Source: Lithospermum erythrorhizon (lineage: Eukaryota > Streptophyta > Magnoliopsida > Boraginales > Boraginaceae). From it: a stretch of 64,000 nucleotides of DNA. This document shows positions 12,101 to 23,550 of this stretch, piece by piece. Positions within the stretch are counted from its first letter, which is position 1. Each line of letters opens with the position of its first letter. The stretch lies in contig JADFUC010000646.1 of the NCBI GenBank assembly GCA_019722365.1, forward strand, positions 1-64,000, written 5' to 3'. A program made the translations under genes and the position numbers. The notes under the pieces were generated by a model that did no database searches, was not told where the DNA came from, and worked only from the letters and a program-made list of their open reading frames with translations.

Positions 12101-15100
12101 AGAGCAAAAGTCATATTTCAGGTCTTGCATCCTCTCGTTTGAATGCATCTCAAAATGATTGTTTCCATATTTACAGGTCGGAGATGATGTTACAATTATT
12201 GATGCCAGTGGGAAGTTCGTCATGCCAGGTAGGATGATGTCTTATTTTTTACTGATGCGGTACTAGTTGACCGGAAAGAATGTCAACTTAATTACAACTG
12301 TAACAATTAAAAAGCTCATTGAGATTGCAAAAAGGCATTGATATAAAGTTATAAACATCACCTTTAGTGTAGACCATACTTCTGGATCTCAATTTGATAA
12401 TGTCCATCTGGTGATTTCCTAACATGGGGGCTTAGTATTTAATTCAATTCCCATCCGTTTGTTAAAATGATAATTTTAGGCCTTAGAGTCTTGTTAACTT
12501 TTAGCCTAAAAATCAATTGTTGTTACAAGGAAATGGTATAGTGCCTATAGTTATCAAAATATTTTCTTCCAGTTTTGTTGGCGAAGATCATACAACTACA
12601 TTTTAAAAGTAAACCAATGCATTCAACATAAGAGAATGTGCAAAACTCATAGAGAAACTTCTTCTTGTTATTCTTCCTTTACATGTCTAACAGTGTTGCT
12701 TTTTTGCATCAGACTCACACCTTTGTTTGTCAACCTATTTGATGCTTTCGTAACCATTAAAAGATATCTATGAACTATTTCCTAACAACTACCCCCATTT
12801 CAATTTAACTTGGTGGATTAACTTAGCGTAAAAAATAGTCAACTTTGATCCTTAATTAGTCTTATTTAAATATTTTTTTATTAACGTGCAACATGATAAC
12901 AATGTAACAGACAAGTGTGTAGTGTATATTATTTATTTTTATTAATTGTTTGATATAAATATAAAGTTGAACGAATGAATTATAGCTTCATAAGTAGTTA
13001 AACTTTTTGTTGAATAAAACCTCCCAGTTAAATTGAAATGGAACCAGTATTTTTCAGTGGCAATATATATAGGCACTTCATGATTTGGATATTAAATCTT
13101 CATAATCTACTACTACTTCTGTTATGGCAGGAGGAATTGATCCTCATGCACATCTGGCGATGGAATTCATGGGTTCTGAGACCATTGATGACTTTTTTAG
13201 TGGACAAGCTGCTGCATTGGCTGGTGGCACTACTATGCACATCGACTTTGTAATTCCTCCTAATGGGAACCTGTCAGCTGGTTTTGAAAGTTACAAAGAA
13301 AAAGCAAAGAATTCGTGTATGGATTATGGCTTCCATATGGCAGTTACAAAATGGGATGAATCTGTTTCAAAAGATATGGAAATAATGGTCAAGGAGAAAG
13401 GTGACATTTTACAATTGACGTGTGTCACTTTTCGAGATGAACCTTTGCCAACAATTAAATTTCAAATTATATTATGAAAAGCTATAAAAAACAATATTAT
13501 GAAAATATCTTTAAAAAACAAATCTATTGATATCAACATTATGTTCATTAGAATAAGGACTACAAAGCTTAGCCTCCAAAAATACAAAACATCTATTAAT
13601 ATGAATTGGATGTCTGACTATATTTTCCATGAATCTCAATAATCATCCTCGTCGGAGGATAGATGATACTGAATTTCCTTAAGTGCATTCGGACATTATT
13701 TGCTTTTTAATTTATTTATCAACTTGCAGGTATAAACTCTTTCAAATTTTTCCTAGCATACAAAGGATCTTTTATGGTCAGTGATGCGAGTCTACTGGAA
13801 GGCTTTAAGAAGTGCAAATCTCTTGGTGCCCTGCCTTTGGTGCATGCGGAGAATGGAGATGCTGTGTTTGAAGGGCAAAAGAGAATGATTGATCTTGGTA
13901 TTACTGGTCCAGAGGGGCATGCTCTCTCAAGACCTCCAGTGGTAGTTGCCTTCTCGACACTAACATGCAGGATTTAAACAACTACAAGAGAAATCTCTAT
14001 GAGAATTTTCTACTATCTAGTGATGAAACTTACTCACTTGACAAGTCTTTATATTATTATGGAATAAACTTATAATTTGCTTTTGACTCCTATACTTTCT
14101 ATTTAAAGCTTATCCTGTAGATCATCTCTATGTTCACATGCATAAACACACTATTACCTTAATTTTAATGCAGCTAGAAGGAGAAGCAACTTCTAGAGCT
14201 ATTCGTTTGGCTGCTTTTGTAAACACACCTCTATATATTGTTCATGTCATGAGCATTGATGCAATGGAGGAAGTAGCAAGAGCTCGAAAATCAGGTTTCA
14301 TGTCTCTTTACTTTCATAGTTGTTGGACTTGGAATAGGATGTTTACTTTTCATTGATGTTTATTTTCATAGCTTTTGTAAACACACCTCTATATATTGTT
14401 CTTATGTTAGTAGCTTAGCTGTCAATATTCGAGTCATGATCGGATCTGATGTTGTCTTGATCCTCAAATATAATATGAGTCCTTGCCTGATCTTCCTCTC
14501 CAACTTCTATATGAAAGTGAGATGATGTATCTAGACGCTGGAGTGATCACCTTATGCTTTCACTTTAAGAAACTTAAACTTTAGATCCGTTTCAAATGAT
14601 AGTTAGAGACTAAAGTGAAACCTAATCTGTAGATAGGATCTTTGAAGAACTAGCCTAGTCACTTTGATAATTCGGATGAAGTATTCATGCTTTACATGTG
14701 TCTTATTCGATGTATGAACATTTTTTTAACATTATATGTTTCTCTGACAATACTATTACCTACAGGGCAGAGAGTTGTTGGAGAATCAGTAGTTTCAAGT
14801 CTACTCCTTGACGATTCTGTCCTCTGGGATCCTGATTTCAACATAGCAGCGAAGTACAGACGTCTTTATTATTTAAATCTTTCCACCTTATTTGGTTTAC
14901 AAAAGTCAGTTAAATTTCATTTATGAAGAAGATGAGAAATTTTCTTGTATGTGCAGGTTTGTCATGAGCCCACCTATTAGAGGGCCAGGCCATGCAGAGG
15001 CTCTTCAGGCAGCCCTCTCAACGGGTGTGTTACAGGTTGTTCAAAGAACCAACTATACAAATGATATATTTACATTACTACTCGAAACCTTTGTGTCGCA

Positions 15101-16738
15101 AGATGCTAGCATAGTCTTTTCCACGTTTCCATTATTCTTACTATGTGTTTTCATTCCGCCAATGATGATTGCTAGCGTATTCTTTTCCATGCTTCCATTA
15201 TTCTTACTATGTGTTTTCATTCCGCCAATGATGATTGTTATATAATCACTTTATTCACCAGGTTTAAAGTTTACTCTCTTTTTTTTTCTGTCGTGGTAAG
15301 ATAACTAATTCGGTTAGTTGGTGCAACATACTACTGAGTACTGATGTAAAGAAAACACTATGGGACGAATATAGTTTTAGTTAATAACATGATCTATTGT
15401 TCTTTGTATCAACTTCTTAAACATACTTTTTAGTTAAAACACAGATATCAACTAGACCAGTGGACCCACTTTTGGCACTCCTTTTCATATCTTCATTTCC
15501 TCTCCTAGTAAAAATAATAGGATGTTTTATATATTGCAGCTCGTTGGTACTGATCACTGCACCTTTAATTCAACGCAAAAATCCCAGGGAAAACATGATT
15601 TCAGGAAAATCCCTAATGGTGTCAATGGTAGGTCAAGTTCTCATATCGTCTTGACTATTCAGATCTGAGTTATATACACTTGGTGACTGGTTTATTCCAT
15701 TTTGTAACTTCAATGCTTCAATTTCCATTCAAGGTATTGAGGAGCGAATGATTTTGGTTTGGGATACCATGGTGGTAAGCTAGTTTAACAGCTCCATTTT
15801 ATTTGAAATTAAATACCATTTCCCTTTGATAGATATTTATGGCTCTCTCTGAATTTAGTTTCCATCTTCCCTTACTCTGTTTCTCATAGGCATCTGGCCG
15901 AGTGTCTGTCAGTGATTATGTCCGGATGACAAGTACGGAATGGTAAGTTATCACTGTTTTGCCTAAATATACTAAACTTTTTGGTTACCCTTTGGTTAAT
16001 AAAAAGAAAATTAATTGTCCAATTGCTTGTCTTTATCGTTTCAGTGCAAAAATATTCAACATATATCCAAGAAAAGGAGCAATACTGGCTGGATCAGATG
16101 CAGATGTCATTGTGTTAAACCCCAATGCCAGTTTTGAGATAAGTTCGAACTCTCACCATTCGAGAACAGATACTAATGTCTATGAGGGTTGGAAGGGAAA
16201 GGTATGATTAATAACTTGAACTTTGATTGTTGATTCAAAACGCTTATAGCATGGATGCATTGTAACATAAAGATAGGAAAAGTTCATTGCTATATATCAT
16301 TTTAAATTTTCAGTAATGCACCGGATCCCATCAGTTTTTTTCTCGACCATCTGTTTTTTTCTTTGACAAAACAAAACCGCCTTTGAAATTGGTGCGATCA
16401 TGTCAGCACTAATGCACCGGATTCCATCAGAACTCTGAAGTTAAGCGTGTTTGGGCGAGCGTAGTACTAGGATGGGTAACCCCCTGATAAGTCCTCGTGT
16501 TGCACTTTAAAATGAAAAGGCTAATATGCTTAGTTGGTTACCCTTTTGTCAGGGAAATGTCGAAGTCACGATTGCTGGTGGAAGGATCGTTTGGCAAAAC
16601 GATGAACTGAATGTTGTTCCTGGTTCCGGGAAGTATGTAGAGATGCCACCATTTGGATATTTGTTTGATGGAATCAGTAAAGCAGATGAAAATTACATAT
16701 CCTCCCTAAAAGCTCATGTGAAGATACAAAGCTACTAG
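6142..16738 (+). CDS. PYD2: Dihydropyrimidinase (5,6-dihydropyrimidine amidohydrolase)
   Basis: Second enzyme of reductive pyrimidine catabolism: it opens dihydrouracil or dihydrothymine to the N-carbamoyl beta-amino acid. Thirteen exons: 6142-6234, 11723-11887, 12177-12228, 13131-13400, 13730-13941, 14174-14294, 14766-14853, 14957-15035, 15540-15627, 15734-15774, 15890-15942, 16045-16201, 16553-16738. They total 1605 nt, 534 aa, close to the usual plant length. Exon 1 encodes a signal peptide of about 30 residues and joins in phase 0 to the ICDA segment, as in plant homologues. Binuclear zinc ligands are all present: His109 and His111 (GGIDPHAHL), the carboxylated Lys199 ([10 protein letters not shown]), His232, His288 and Asp365 (VGTDHC). 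Intron 1 is 5.5 kb and carries an hAT element; intron 12 carries a 5S-derived sequence. An ATG at 11717 overlaps the exon 2 acceptor and would give a leaderless form. Confidence 0.93.
7565..7900. repeat. Dispersed repeat, copy 1
   Basis: About 330 bp in intron 1 of the dihydropyrimidinase gene are clearly similar to 24055-24355. The shared blocks run in the same order: CTAGTTATATGT, then TTATTTTTATAATAAAATTA, then AAGAAATAAGATGAAAAAG, then GAATTTATCTTGTTAG, then ATGAAAATTAAAATAAA. No coding potential or terminal repeat was recognised, so this is an unclassified non-autonomous element. Confidence 0.65.
8205..8345. repeat. MITE-like repeat, copy A
   Basis: This AT-rich block contains AATATTATGGAAATATTTTT and AATCCAATGATATCA. 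The same succession of motifs recurs at about 11090-11222 and 13470-13620. The copy at 11090 ends in GGAGGGAGTA, the complement of the TACTCCCTCC terminus common to plant Stowaway-type MITEs. Copy ends here are eroded. Confidence 0.5.
8354..10971. mobile_element. Non-autonomous hAT-type DNA transposon, complete with target duplication
   Basis: A 2618-bp element is flanked by a perfect 8-bp direct repeat AGTATGAT (8346-8353 and 10972-10979). Its ends are imperfect inverted repeats: TAGGGGTGTAAATG on the left, and TAGGTCTGTAAATG reading inward from the right, with two mismatches. An 8-bp duplication with this kind of terminus is the hAT signature. The subterminal zone is rich in GGCTCG/CGAGCC motifs, as in many hAT elements. 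I find no hAT transposase ORF. The interior has a less AT-rich part (about 8660-9950) with short ORFs of no recognised family, and an AT-rich tandem-repeat part (10015-10240). It sits in intron 1 of the dihydropyrimidinase gene. Confidence 0.88.
10015..10240. repeat. Degenerate AT-rich tandem repeat inside the hAT element
   Basis: The phrases TTTAATTGAA, CCACAATTAC and AAAATTATTTAATTGAATTA recur several times in a loose array of units of about 50-60 bp. It lies wholly inside the hAT element and is probably subterminal filler. Confidence 0.6.
11090..11222. repeat. MITE-like repeat, copy B
   Basis: The block carries AATATTATGAAAGTATTTT, AATCTAATGATAT and AATTGATGGT in the same order as copy A at 8205-8345, and ends in GGAGGGAGTA. 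It lies just outside the right border of the hAT element in the same intron. Confidence 0.55.
13470..13620. repeat. MITE-like repeat, copy C, in dihydropyrimidinase intron 4
   Basis: AATATTATGAAAATATCTTT is followed by AATCTATTGATATCAACATT, resembling copies A and B at 8205 and 11090. This is the third copy within the same gene. Confidence 0.45.
15105..15236. repeat. 66-bp tandem duplication in dihydropyrimidinase intron 8
   Basis: Two adjacent 66-bp copies (15105-15170 and 15171-15236) begin with GCTAGC and end with CCGCCAATGATGATT. They differ at only a few positions, so the duplication is fairly recent. It is intronic and does not touch a splice site. Confidence 0.9.
16391..16505 (+). pseudogene. 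5S rRNA-derived sequence in an intron
   Basis: About 115 bp match the plant 5S rRNA gene from GGTGCGATCAT to TCCTCGTGTTGCAC. The internal Pol III promoter is largely recognisable: box A (AAGTTAAGCGTG), the intermediate element (GATGGGTAAC) and box C (AAGTCCTCG). Several differences from the usual plant sequence are C-to-T or G-to-A transitions, as expected from decay of methylated cytosines, so I treat it as a pseudogene. It lies in the last intron of the dihydropyrimidinase gene. A second fragment of about 22 bp (AATGCACCGGATCCCATCAG) sits at 16313-16334, suggesting a partly deleted tandem pair. Confidence 0.88.
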
Positions 16739-17607
16739 TTGAGCTAGCACCATTTCATATAGTTAGCCAATACTTCATTTGGATCTAAGTGAAAATGAAA
16801 AGCAGGACCAATCCTTATGTGCATATCATTTAGATTTATCTCTGATGTTGACATTCTAAATAGTGTTACATTGGGTTTTAGTATTATTTTAAATTGTCCA
16901 TATGGAAACTATTATCTTGCTCCAATAAATTGTGCAACTCTCCATCCAAACTTTTACACTTTCTTTATTTTTCATGTCTTGTTTCATTTAATCAATTTTT
17001 AGATGTATTTTTTGATTTAGTTCCACTTTAATATCATGTTGGGTTAGGGGTTACACCACTTTTTTGCATTTTAAAAAATTAGTTTTGAAATTACTAACTT
17101 ACCCTGATAAAATTCAAGTGATAGGCACTATTTTGCATTTTCTTTTAAAATTAGTTTTGAAATTACTAACTTACCTTGACAAAATACAAGTGATAGGCAC
17201 ATGATCACATTAACGATGCAATTAACAAGATTTTTAACGGAAGTAGCGAAAATATTCGTGTTATAATTATGGAAGTGGACGAGATTGTCTTATACATATA
17301 TGTATAAAGTTCTCAGCTATGTTGAATCTATGATGTAGGAGCCTGCCTCGATCATGAATCAAATTTAGTGAAAGTTGTAAAGATGAAGCTAGGACCATCA
17401 AAGTGATCTTCTCTTAGCGGATATGTCTCATGATTTGCTCATATATATGTTCTGAGGTGGGTATTTGGTTATTTGAACAAGTGGTGACTCATTTGATGGA
17501 TGACTCCTCCTATCCTGTATAGCAATTGGCAATTATAGTGAAATTTCAATGCATGATTCATTTGATTAAATACTCAACACTTAATTGATTAAATGACATT
17601 TGATTTA
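16739..17607. other. Intergenic 3' flank of the dihydropyrimidinase gene
   Basis: No gene is seen. It contains an imperfect direct duplication of about 70 bp at 17061-17128 and 17129-17200 (shared core ATTAGTTTTGAAATTACTAA and AAGTGATAGGCAC). The remainder is AT-rich and unremarkable up to the retroelement. Confidence 0.6.
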
Positions 17608-18295
17608 TGTTATTGGAAATTGGCAAAAGATTTCATGACAGCCAATACCAACAAATTTCCTAATGTATTTCGTGAGCAACAACTCGATGACGTGAGTGTA
17701 TCTTTCTAAAAAAGATTTTATTTTCATTTATAAAGAAGATGTGAGTTATTAATGGAAAGACATTACTTGGGTGATTAAGTTGGAAGATACACATGTCTAA
17801 AAATAAAGAAGGAAAGAGGACCGATTGTATTTTATTGTATTAATAACAAGATGGAAGTTTTGTTTATGTAGTCTTTACCAGAACTTGTTTGCAGTTCACC
17901 TTTATATAAAAAGCATCTAGACTCTAGAGGGTATGCAAAACAAGAGATTTCTCGTGATTGTATTTTGTGAGGCAAACGAGCTTTGAGAGTTTACTTTATT
18001 TTAGAATTAATGTACGGAGTGTTCTATAAACTCCTTTAGATTGTACAACCGTGTTAACACTTGGTTACGATGCTCGCTTAGTGTAATATTCACGTAGTTG
18101 ACACGCACTAGGGATAATAGTGTGTAGTGGATAGCTGTTTGAAGTCGAGCATGGACTTATACATCCGATAGGAATAGAATAAGTATAAAGAAACGGGGGA
18201 GCATTCACATGAATCCTTATTTGCAATTCTCATCATAGTGAAATCCTTCATTGGGCAAGTTGCTCAAACGTAGGCATGCTGTAATCGCATCGAAA
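17608..18295 (+). repeat. 5' LTR
   Basis: It aligns through most of its length with 19798-20501. Best-conserved blocks are GAAGGAAAGAGGACCGATTG, AACAAGATGGAAGTTTTGTT, TTTGTGAGGCAAACGAGCTT and CGGAGTGTTCTATAAACTCC. The left edge is inferred from a weak match of TGTTATTGGAAATT to the start of the 3' LTR; the right edge is set by the putative primer-binding site. Confidence 0.7.
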
Positions 18296-19797
18296 TGGTT
18301 GCCAGAGAATGAGCCCCAAGGTGATAATGCTGATGAGGAGGCTCAAGACTCTGAAGAAGAGGATGTTGCTGCTGTAATAGAGAAATGGAGGAAGGCTAAA
18401 GGGAAACTGAGGATTAATGAAAACCAGACAATGATTGGGAATCGAAGGATTCTCGAAATATTTCTGCAAGGCCAATCGTGAAATGTGTCACTGAACTCAG
18501 AAGAAGAGCAAGGTGTGGAGGCCAGGGTGGATAGCCGCATTGTCAGCCGAGAAGATGCTGGGTCTGCAGACTCGAAAAGAACCCTAACATTATGAGCATT
18601 CTGGAAGAGTGCGGTTATGCTAACGGGTTGAAGCTACCGCCTATACTATCCGAAGCTAGTCCGAGAATTTATATGCAACATGACCGAGGACATCGATGAC
18701 ATTGCTAGTTCCAATCACCAATGTAACTTTCAGAACTACACCTTGATTTCCCCATAGGCCGATAAATGACACTTTGGGAGAGCAAACGGTGGTACCTGAT
18801 ACAACCTTAGGCCAAATGATATTATTAAAGTGTTGGACTGGAGCCATTGACTCATGGCCTGTCAGTTTAGATTAAGTGTCATATGCCGTATACACAAGTT
18901 TGGTGAAGCACTGGATTCTAATTACATAGCACCAGCGTGTCCGAATTCGGGTGGTCTTACATGATAGGCACTGGAGCCTCATTTGATTTAGGCCGGGTTC
19001 TGTTTGATCAAACTGTCCAACATGCACAATCCCATGTTGTTCTGAAGCCCATAGCCTATCCTAGCATGATTTGTAGCATCCTCCTAGCCTGCAACGAAAT
19101 ATCCCGATCGCTAAGATACTGAGGGGCCATCTCCTGGAGTTATTCCCACGCCCTAAACCGATAAGGCACACATGGCCATGCCGTTGGCACACGTTGCTGA
19201 TGAAGGAGCTTCTGGTAGTGGCACTGATGGGATCGCCAACTCCTCAAGGGATGACATCGATATCCGGATGGGGTGATCTCGCCTAACTTGGCTAGAAAAT
19301 CTGTGGTTGAACCACGTTGGCGGCTTATGGAAGATAATCCGTATGAGAGCCGCGTAGACACCAAAGCTCGATGTTGTTCCCCGCCCATGTGCCGCAACTA
19401 TTATGTTCTTCGGTGCTTTGGTTATGTTTTTGGGACAAATAAGGGGAGATGTCCGGATGGAGAACCCTATCGTAGTGTATTTTTCTTGTACTATGTGTTT
19501 TTGGATATCTGGTGGTGTTAGCCTTAATGACTTTATGTTTTGCTATAGCACTGCTTAGCCATCTATCTTTTAACTACTATATTGACATTCGACTAATGTT
19601 TGTGTTCCTCGTGATTCCATCTTGTGTTTATTTGTGGTTATTTATGCTTGTCTACTGAGGTTATATACTAGCTATGACGTGTAGCTGTGTTTATTTATGA
19701 TATTTACGCTCTTTCTATTTATGGGTATATACGCTGAATTGTGACGTGTAAGGTTCTCAAAATATTTGTCACAAAAAACTTACCCAAAGGGTGAGTT

Positions 19798-20501
19798 TGT
19801 TAGTGCATGAAAATTATCAAGTATTTCGCGATGTCAAGAACAACTGCTCTAAGTAGCAACAACTTGAGGGATAAAATGTATCTTTCTCAAGAAGATTTTG
19901 TTTCCATTTATAAAGAAAATATGATTTAGTTAATGGAAAAGGCATTACTTGGTGATCAAGCTAGAAGATACACATGTCTAAAATAAAGAAGGAAAGAGGA
20001 CCGATTGCATTTATTGTATTAACAAGATGGAAGTTTTGTTTATGGTAGTCTTTACCATAAACTTGTTTGTGCCTACACTATATAAAGGCCTCTAATGCAG
20101 ACCTAGAAGGTGTGCGAAACAAGAGAGATTTCTGCATTGTATTTTGTGAGGCAAACGAGCTTTGAGAGTTTTATTTTATTTTGTAGGCTGAATGTACGGA
20201 GTGTTCTATAAACTCCTTTAGATCGCATAACCAAGTTGTTAAATAATTTGCTACGATGGGCTCGCTTTGTAAAATATTCACGTAATTGACACGCATTGGG
20301 GTGGATAGAAAAGTGTGAGTGATGATATGTGTTTGAAGTCGTGAGCATGGACTATACATTCTTTATAGAATAGAATAAGGTATAGAAGAATGGGGAGTAT
20401 CTACATGAATCCTTATTTGTAAATTTTCTACTATAGCGGAATCCTTTCATTGGGCAAAATGCCTCGCACGAGGGTGCATGTTGCACCGCATCGTTACTGC
20501 A
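19798..20501 (+). repeat. 3' LTR
   Basis: It begins TGTTAGTG after a purine-rich tract and probably ends at a CA near 20501. The TATA box (CACTATATAAAGG) is at about 20078-20090. Most of the length aligns to the 5' LTR. Confidence 0.72.
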
Positions 20502-21234
20502 TTATTGTGTTTTTACTTTGGGAGTTTACGCTTTAGTCAAGTCATGAAGTTGTTGATAGTTGCACCGACAACCCGGTAATATGTGATAGATTACATAAAA
20601 TGGAAAAAAGGAGATAGGCATCTTTAGGTGTGCAATTGTGCAAATGACAACCTAGTAGTAGTGATCTAGTGGAGGGCAAATAAGACATCCAAAAACAAAC
20701 GACAGTAGAAGCAAAGAAACAATAACTTAAGACACGAAAGCGGCAAAAACTCCCTTTGAATTCTCCAATGGAATAAACGGAATAATTCTGACTTTACCAA
20801 CTCCGCCCCGAATGCATTTAAAAATGCTCTAGTTTAAAAAGGGTAAGGGGCTAAGATATATACACCATTCTTATCCAGTTACTCCTGTGATAAGAGGGAG
20901 GTCGGTGTTTATAAATTGATCCGAGAATGAAGCGTAAACACTATCAACTATTTCAGAATAGATACGAAGTATAGTTAATGTAATGAGTCATTTTGATATA
21001 TTAACTATATCCAAGACATAGAAAATATAAAATTTTCAACGTTATTTACAATGAACATGGTAATTTAAAAAAATGTATGCCTACAAAATTTGTTCCCTTA
21101 GACCATTGAACACCAATCTAGACAATATTTTAGTGATGGAGGTAGTATCATGTTTACATACCTAATATGTTTTCCCTTTTGTTGTAAAATTAAGGGAGTT
21201 ATTATATCTGCATTCTGCACTAGATCACATAAGT
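20502..21234. other. Intergenic, upstream of the arabinosyltransferase gene
   Basis: No ORF, repeat end or RNA gene was recognised. It should contain the promoter of the gene starting at 21235, but no clear TATA box was identified. Confidence 0.5.
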
Positions 21235-23377
21235 ATGGCTAAAGTGTGCCCATTACTTTTAATTTTGTTGGCATTGGGTTTAGTCTTTGTGACATATAAT
21301 GTACTGACTATGTTGATGCAAAACAAAGCGAAGTCCAATGGTTCAGAATGGTTTGATCCTATATCTTTCAGAATAGACGAAAAAACAGGAACTTCGAATG
21401 TTAAGTTTCATGTAGCGCTTACAGCGACGAATTCAACTTATAGTAAATGGCAGAGTCGTATTATGTATTACTGGTATACGAAAATGAAAGACATGGCTGG
21501 ATCAGACATGGGAGGTTTCAGTAGGATTTTGCATTCCGGGAAACCTGATAATCTGATGGACGAAATTCCTACTGTAGTAGTTGATCCTCTTCCAGAAGGG
21601 CTGGACCGGGTAAACATCTTATTTACGCCTTCTTTGAGTATTCACGATGTTGTTGTTTATCATCAAAGTGCATAAATGAATCCGGGTACTGATTGCTTCA
21701 AAATTATAGGAATATATGCAACACCTTAATTGTATGCAACCAAATACTAAATACCAATTTTCAGGTTTATTTTATCTTTAACTTATCTTTCCATCGCTTG
21801 TGATTATCCTTCTGTTTACTGTCAACAAATTATTGTCCATTTTTTGGTTTTAAAATTTGGAGAAGTTGCTAGGGAGATGATGATAGTCAATCTGAAGTTA
21901 CATTAGGAAGTGGTGTTTTTCTGCAATCACATTTGTTCTGCCACGAGTGGTTGCTATCGATGTTTCTTGTTTATTTGGCAGGGGTATATTGTTTTAAATA
22001 GACCATGGGCATTTGTGCAGTGGTTAGAGAAGGCAACAATCGATGAAGAGTAAGTATCTTGATATTCCACATCTTAGAGTATCTTCAGTTGCGGTTGCAT
22101 AAAATCTAAAAGCTAACATGTGCTATACAATGCAGATATATTATGATGGCAGAACCTGACCACATATTTGTAAAACCCTTACCAAATTTGGCACATGACT
22201 ACCCTGTTGCATTTCCTTTTTTTTACATAAAACCAGTTATACATGAAAAAATATTGCGAAAGTTCTATCCGAAAGAGATGGGTCCAATTACAAATGTTGA
22301 TCCCATAGGAAATTCCCCTGTAATCATTAAGAAGGTGCGATATTTATTCTTTCTCCTTGTGCAATCTAGCATACCCATGGTAGCTTCAATTATCTGGCAT
22401 CCTCGTCATATTACTTCAATTATCTGATTCATGCTCTTGTCTAATTGCTTCAGTTAATTTTGGAAAAAATTGCCCCTACATGGATGAACATTTCGATGCA
22501 GATGAAAGATGATCCAGAGGCTGACGAGACCTTTGGCTGGGTTCTAGAAATGTGTGTTAGTTTTCCTCGTATGCTCATATATAATGCTTAAATGGTGAAA
22601 GTTGAAAAATCACACATACTTGAGTAGCTGATACGACCTTCTACTCAGTTATAATTCATCGGTACTACAGGTATGGATATGCTATAGCGTCTGCTTTGCA
22701 TGGTGTGAGGCATATTCTTCGTAGGGACTTCATGATTCAGGTTCACATTTATTTGTTGTCCCTTTGTAAAGACTTCATGCTTCATGAATTGTATCAGTTA
22801 TTGACATGAACTTTATGTGTTTTCAGCCCCCATGGGATCTTTTTGTTGGCAAGAAGTTCATTATCCATTATACTTACGGTTGTGATTACACTATGAAGGT
22901 AACTGTTGTGTATATTCAACCTACATTAGTGCTTAAGAACATTTGTTGAGTTTTGACTTCTTGCAAATCTCGTTGTCAAACAGGGAAAATTAACATATGG
23001 AAAAACTGGAGAATGGAGTTTTGATAAACGATCTTACCTTCAAGACCCCCCTCCTAGGAACCTTACGCTTCCACCTCGAGGGGTTCCAGAAAGTGTGGTA
23101 TGTGTCAACCCTCATTGTGCACTTGTCTTCAAGTTGTTTTGTAAATGCAAGAAAATCCATCTTGTTAGAATTGAAATTCAACCATATGTTCTCCCTTGGT
23201 CCTATAATATGCTTTCATGCTTTCCTCCCTTTTCTTCTCCCACATACAATCAAAGAAATAGGACTGATGTCATAAATGCAAAAGTTTCCAACTGCAGTCA
23301 CCTTTTTTTCACAGGTCCAGCTTGTGAATATGGTGAATGAGGCATCAGCAAATATTCCTGGATGGGAGTCTTTGTAA
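21235..23377 (+). CDS. Hydroxyproline O-arabinosyltransferase (HPAT, GT95)
   Basis: Golgi type II membrane enzyme family that adds the first arabinose to hydroxyproline in extensins and in secreted signalling peptides such as CLE. Eight exons: 21235-21609, 21982-22049, 22136-22334, 22454-22551, 22671-22740, 22827-22898, 22984-23097, 23315-23377. They total 1059 nt, 352 aa, close to the family length. An N-terminal signal anchor spans about residues 6-25. The family blocks are in order: KFHVALTAT, MYYWYTKMKD, FSRILHSGKPDNLMDEIPT, GYIVLNRPWAFVQWLEKA, MAEPDHIFVKPL, SALHGVRHIL, HYTYGCDYTMKG and MVNEASANIPGWESL at the C-terminus. All splice sites are canonical and no break was seen. Which of the HPAT1-3 clades it belongs to cannot be settled here. 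Confidence 0.93.
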
Positions 23378-23465
23378 ATGGTGTTTTCCATTTGAAAGGA
23401 ATTTCTGCCAACAAACATATGTAACAAAGTTAAGGCTGCAATGATGAACAAGACAACATAAAATT

Positions 23466-23550
23466 AGAATACTCTAGCAGTACATGAGAACATTAATTAA
23501 GCTATTGCAGAGAGAATACTCTAGCAGTACATGAGAACATTAATTACGCT
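23466..23550. repeat. 47-bp tandem duplication
   Basis: AGAATACTCTAGCAGTACAT is repeated 47 bp downstream, and both copies continue through GAGAACATTAATTA with a single A/C difference near the end. It lies just downstream of the arabinosyltransferase stop codon. Confidence 0.85.

Larger units (their letters stand above)
17608..20501 (+). mobile_element. Degenerate non-autonomous LTR retrotransposon
   Basis: Two long direct repeats of about 690 bp (17608 to about 18295 and 19798-20501) bracket about 1.5 kb. The 3' LTR starts TGTTAGTG just after a purine tract (CAAAGGGTGAG), and both LTRs carry a TATA box (TTTATATAAAAAG; CTATATAAAGG). Just inside the 5' LTR, TGGTTGCCAGAG resembles the initiator-tRNA binding site TGGTATCAGAG. 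The interior (about 18250-19400) translates, with stops and frameshifts, into fragments like the gag-like 'putative plant transposon protein' domain (for example EDIDDIASSNHQC). No protease, reverse transcriptase or integrase is visible. The LTRs have diverged by many substitutions and indels, so the insertion is old. No clean target duplication was found. Confidence 0.8.

Noticed and set aside
18251..18481. 76-aa acidic ORF as a host gene
   Set aside because: It lies between two LTRs and is followed by broken gag-like fragments, so it belongs to the retroelement.
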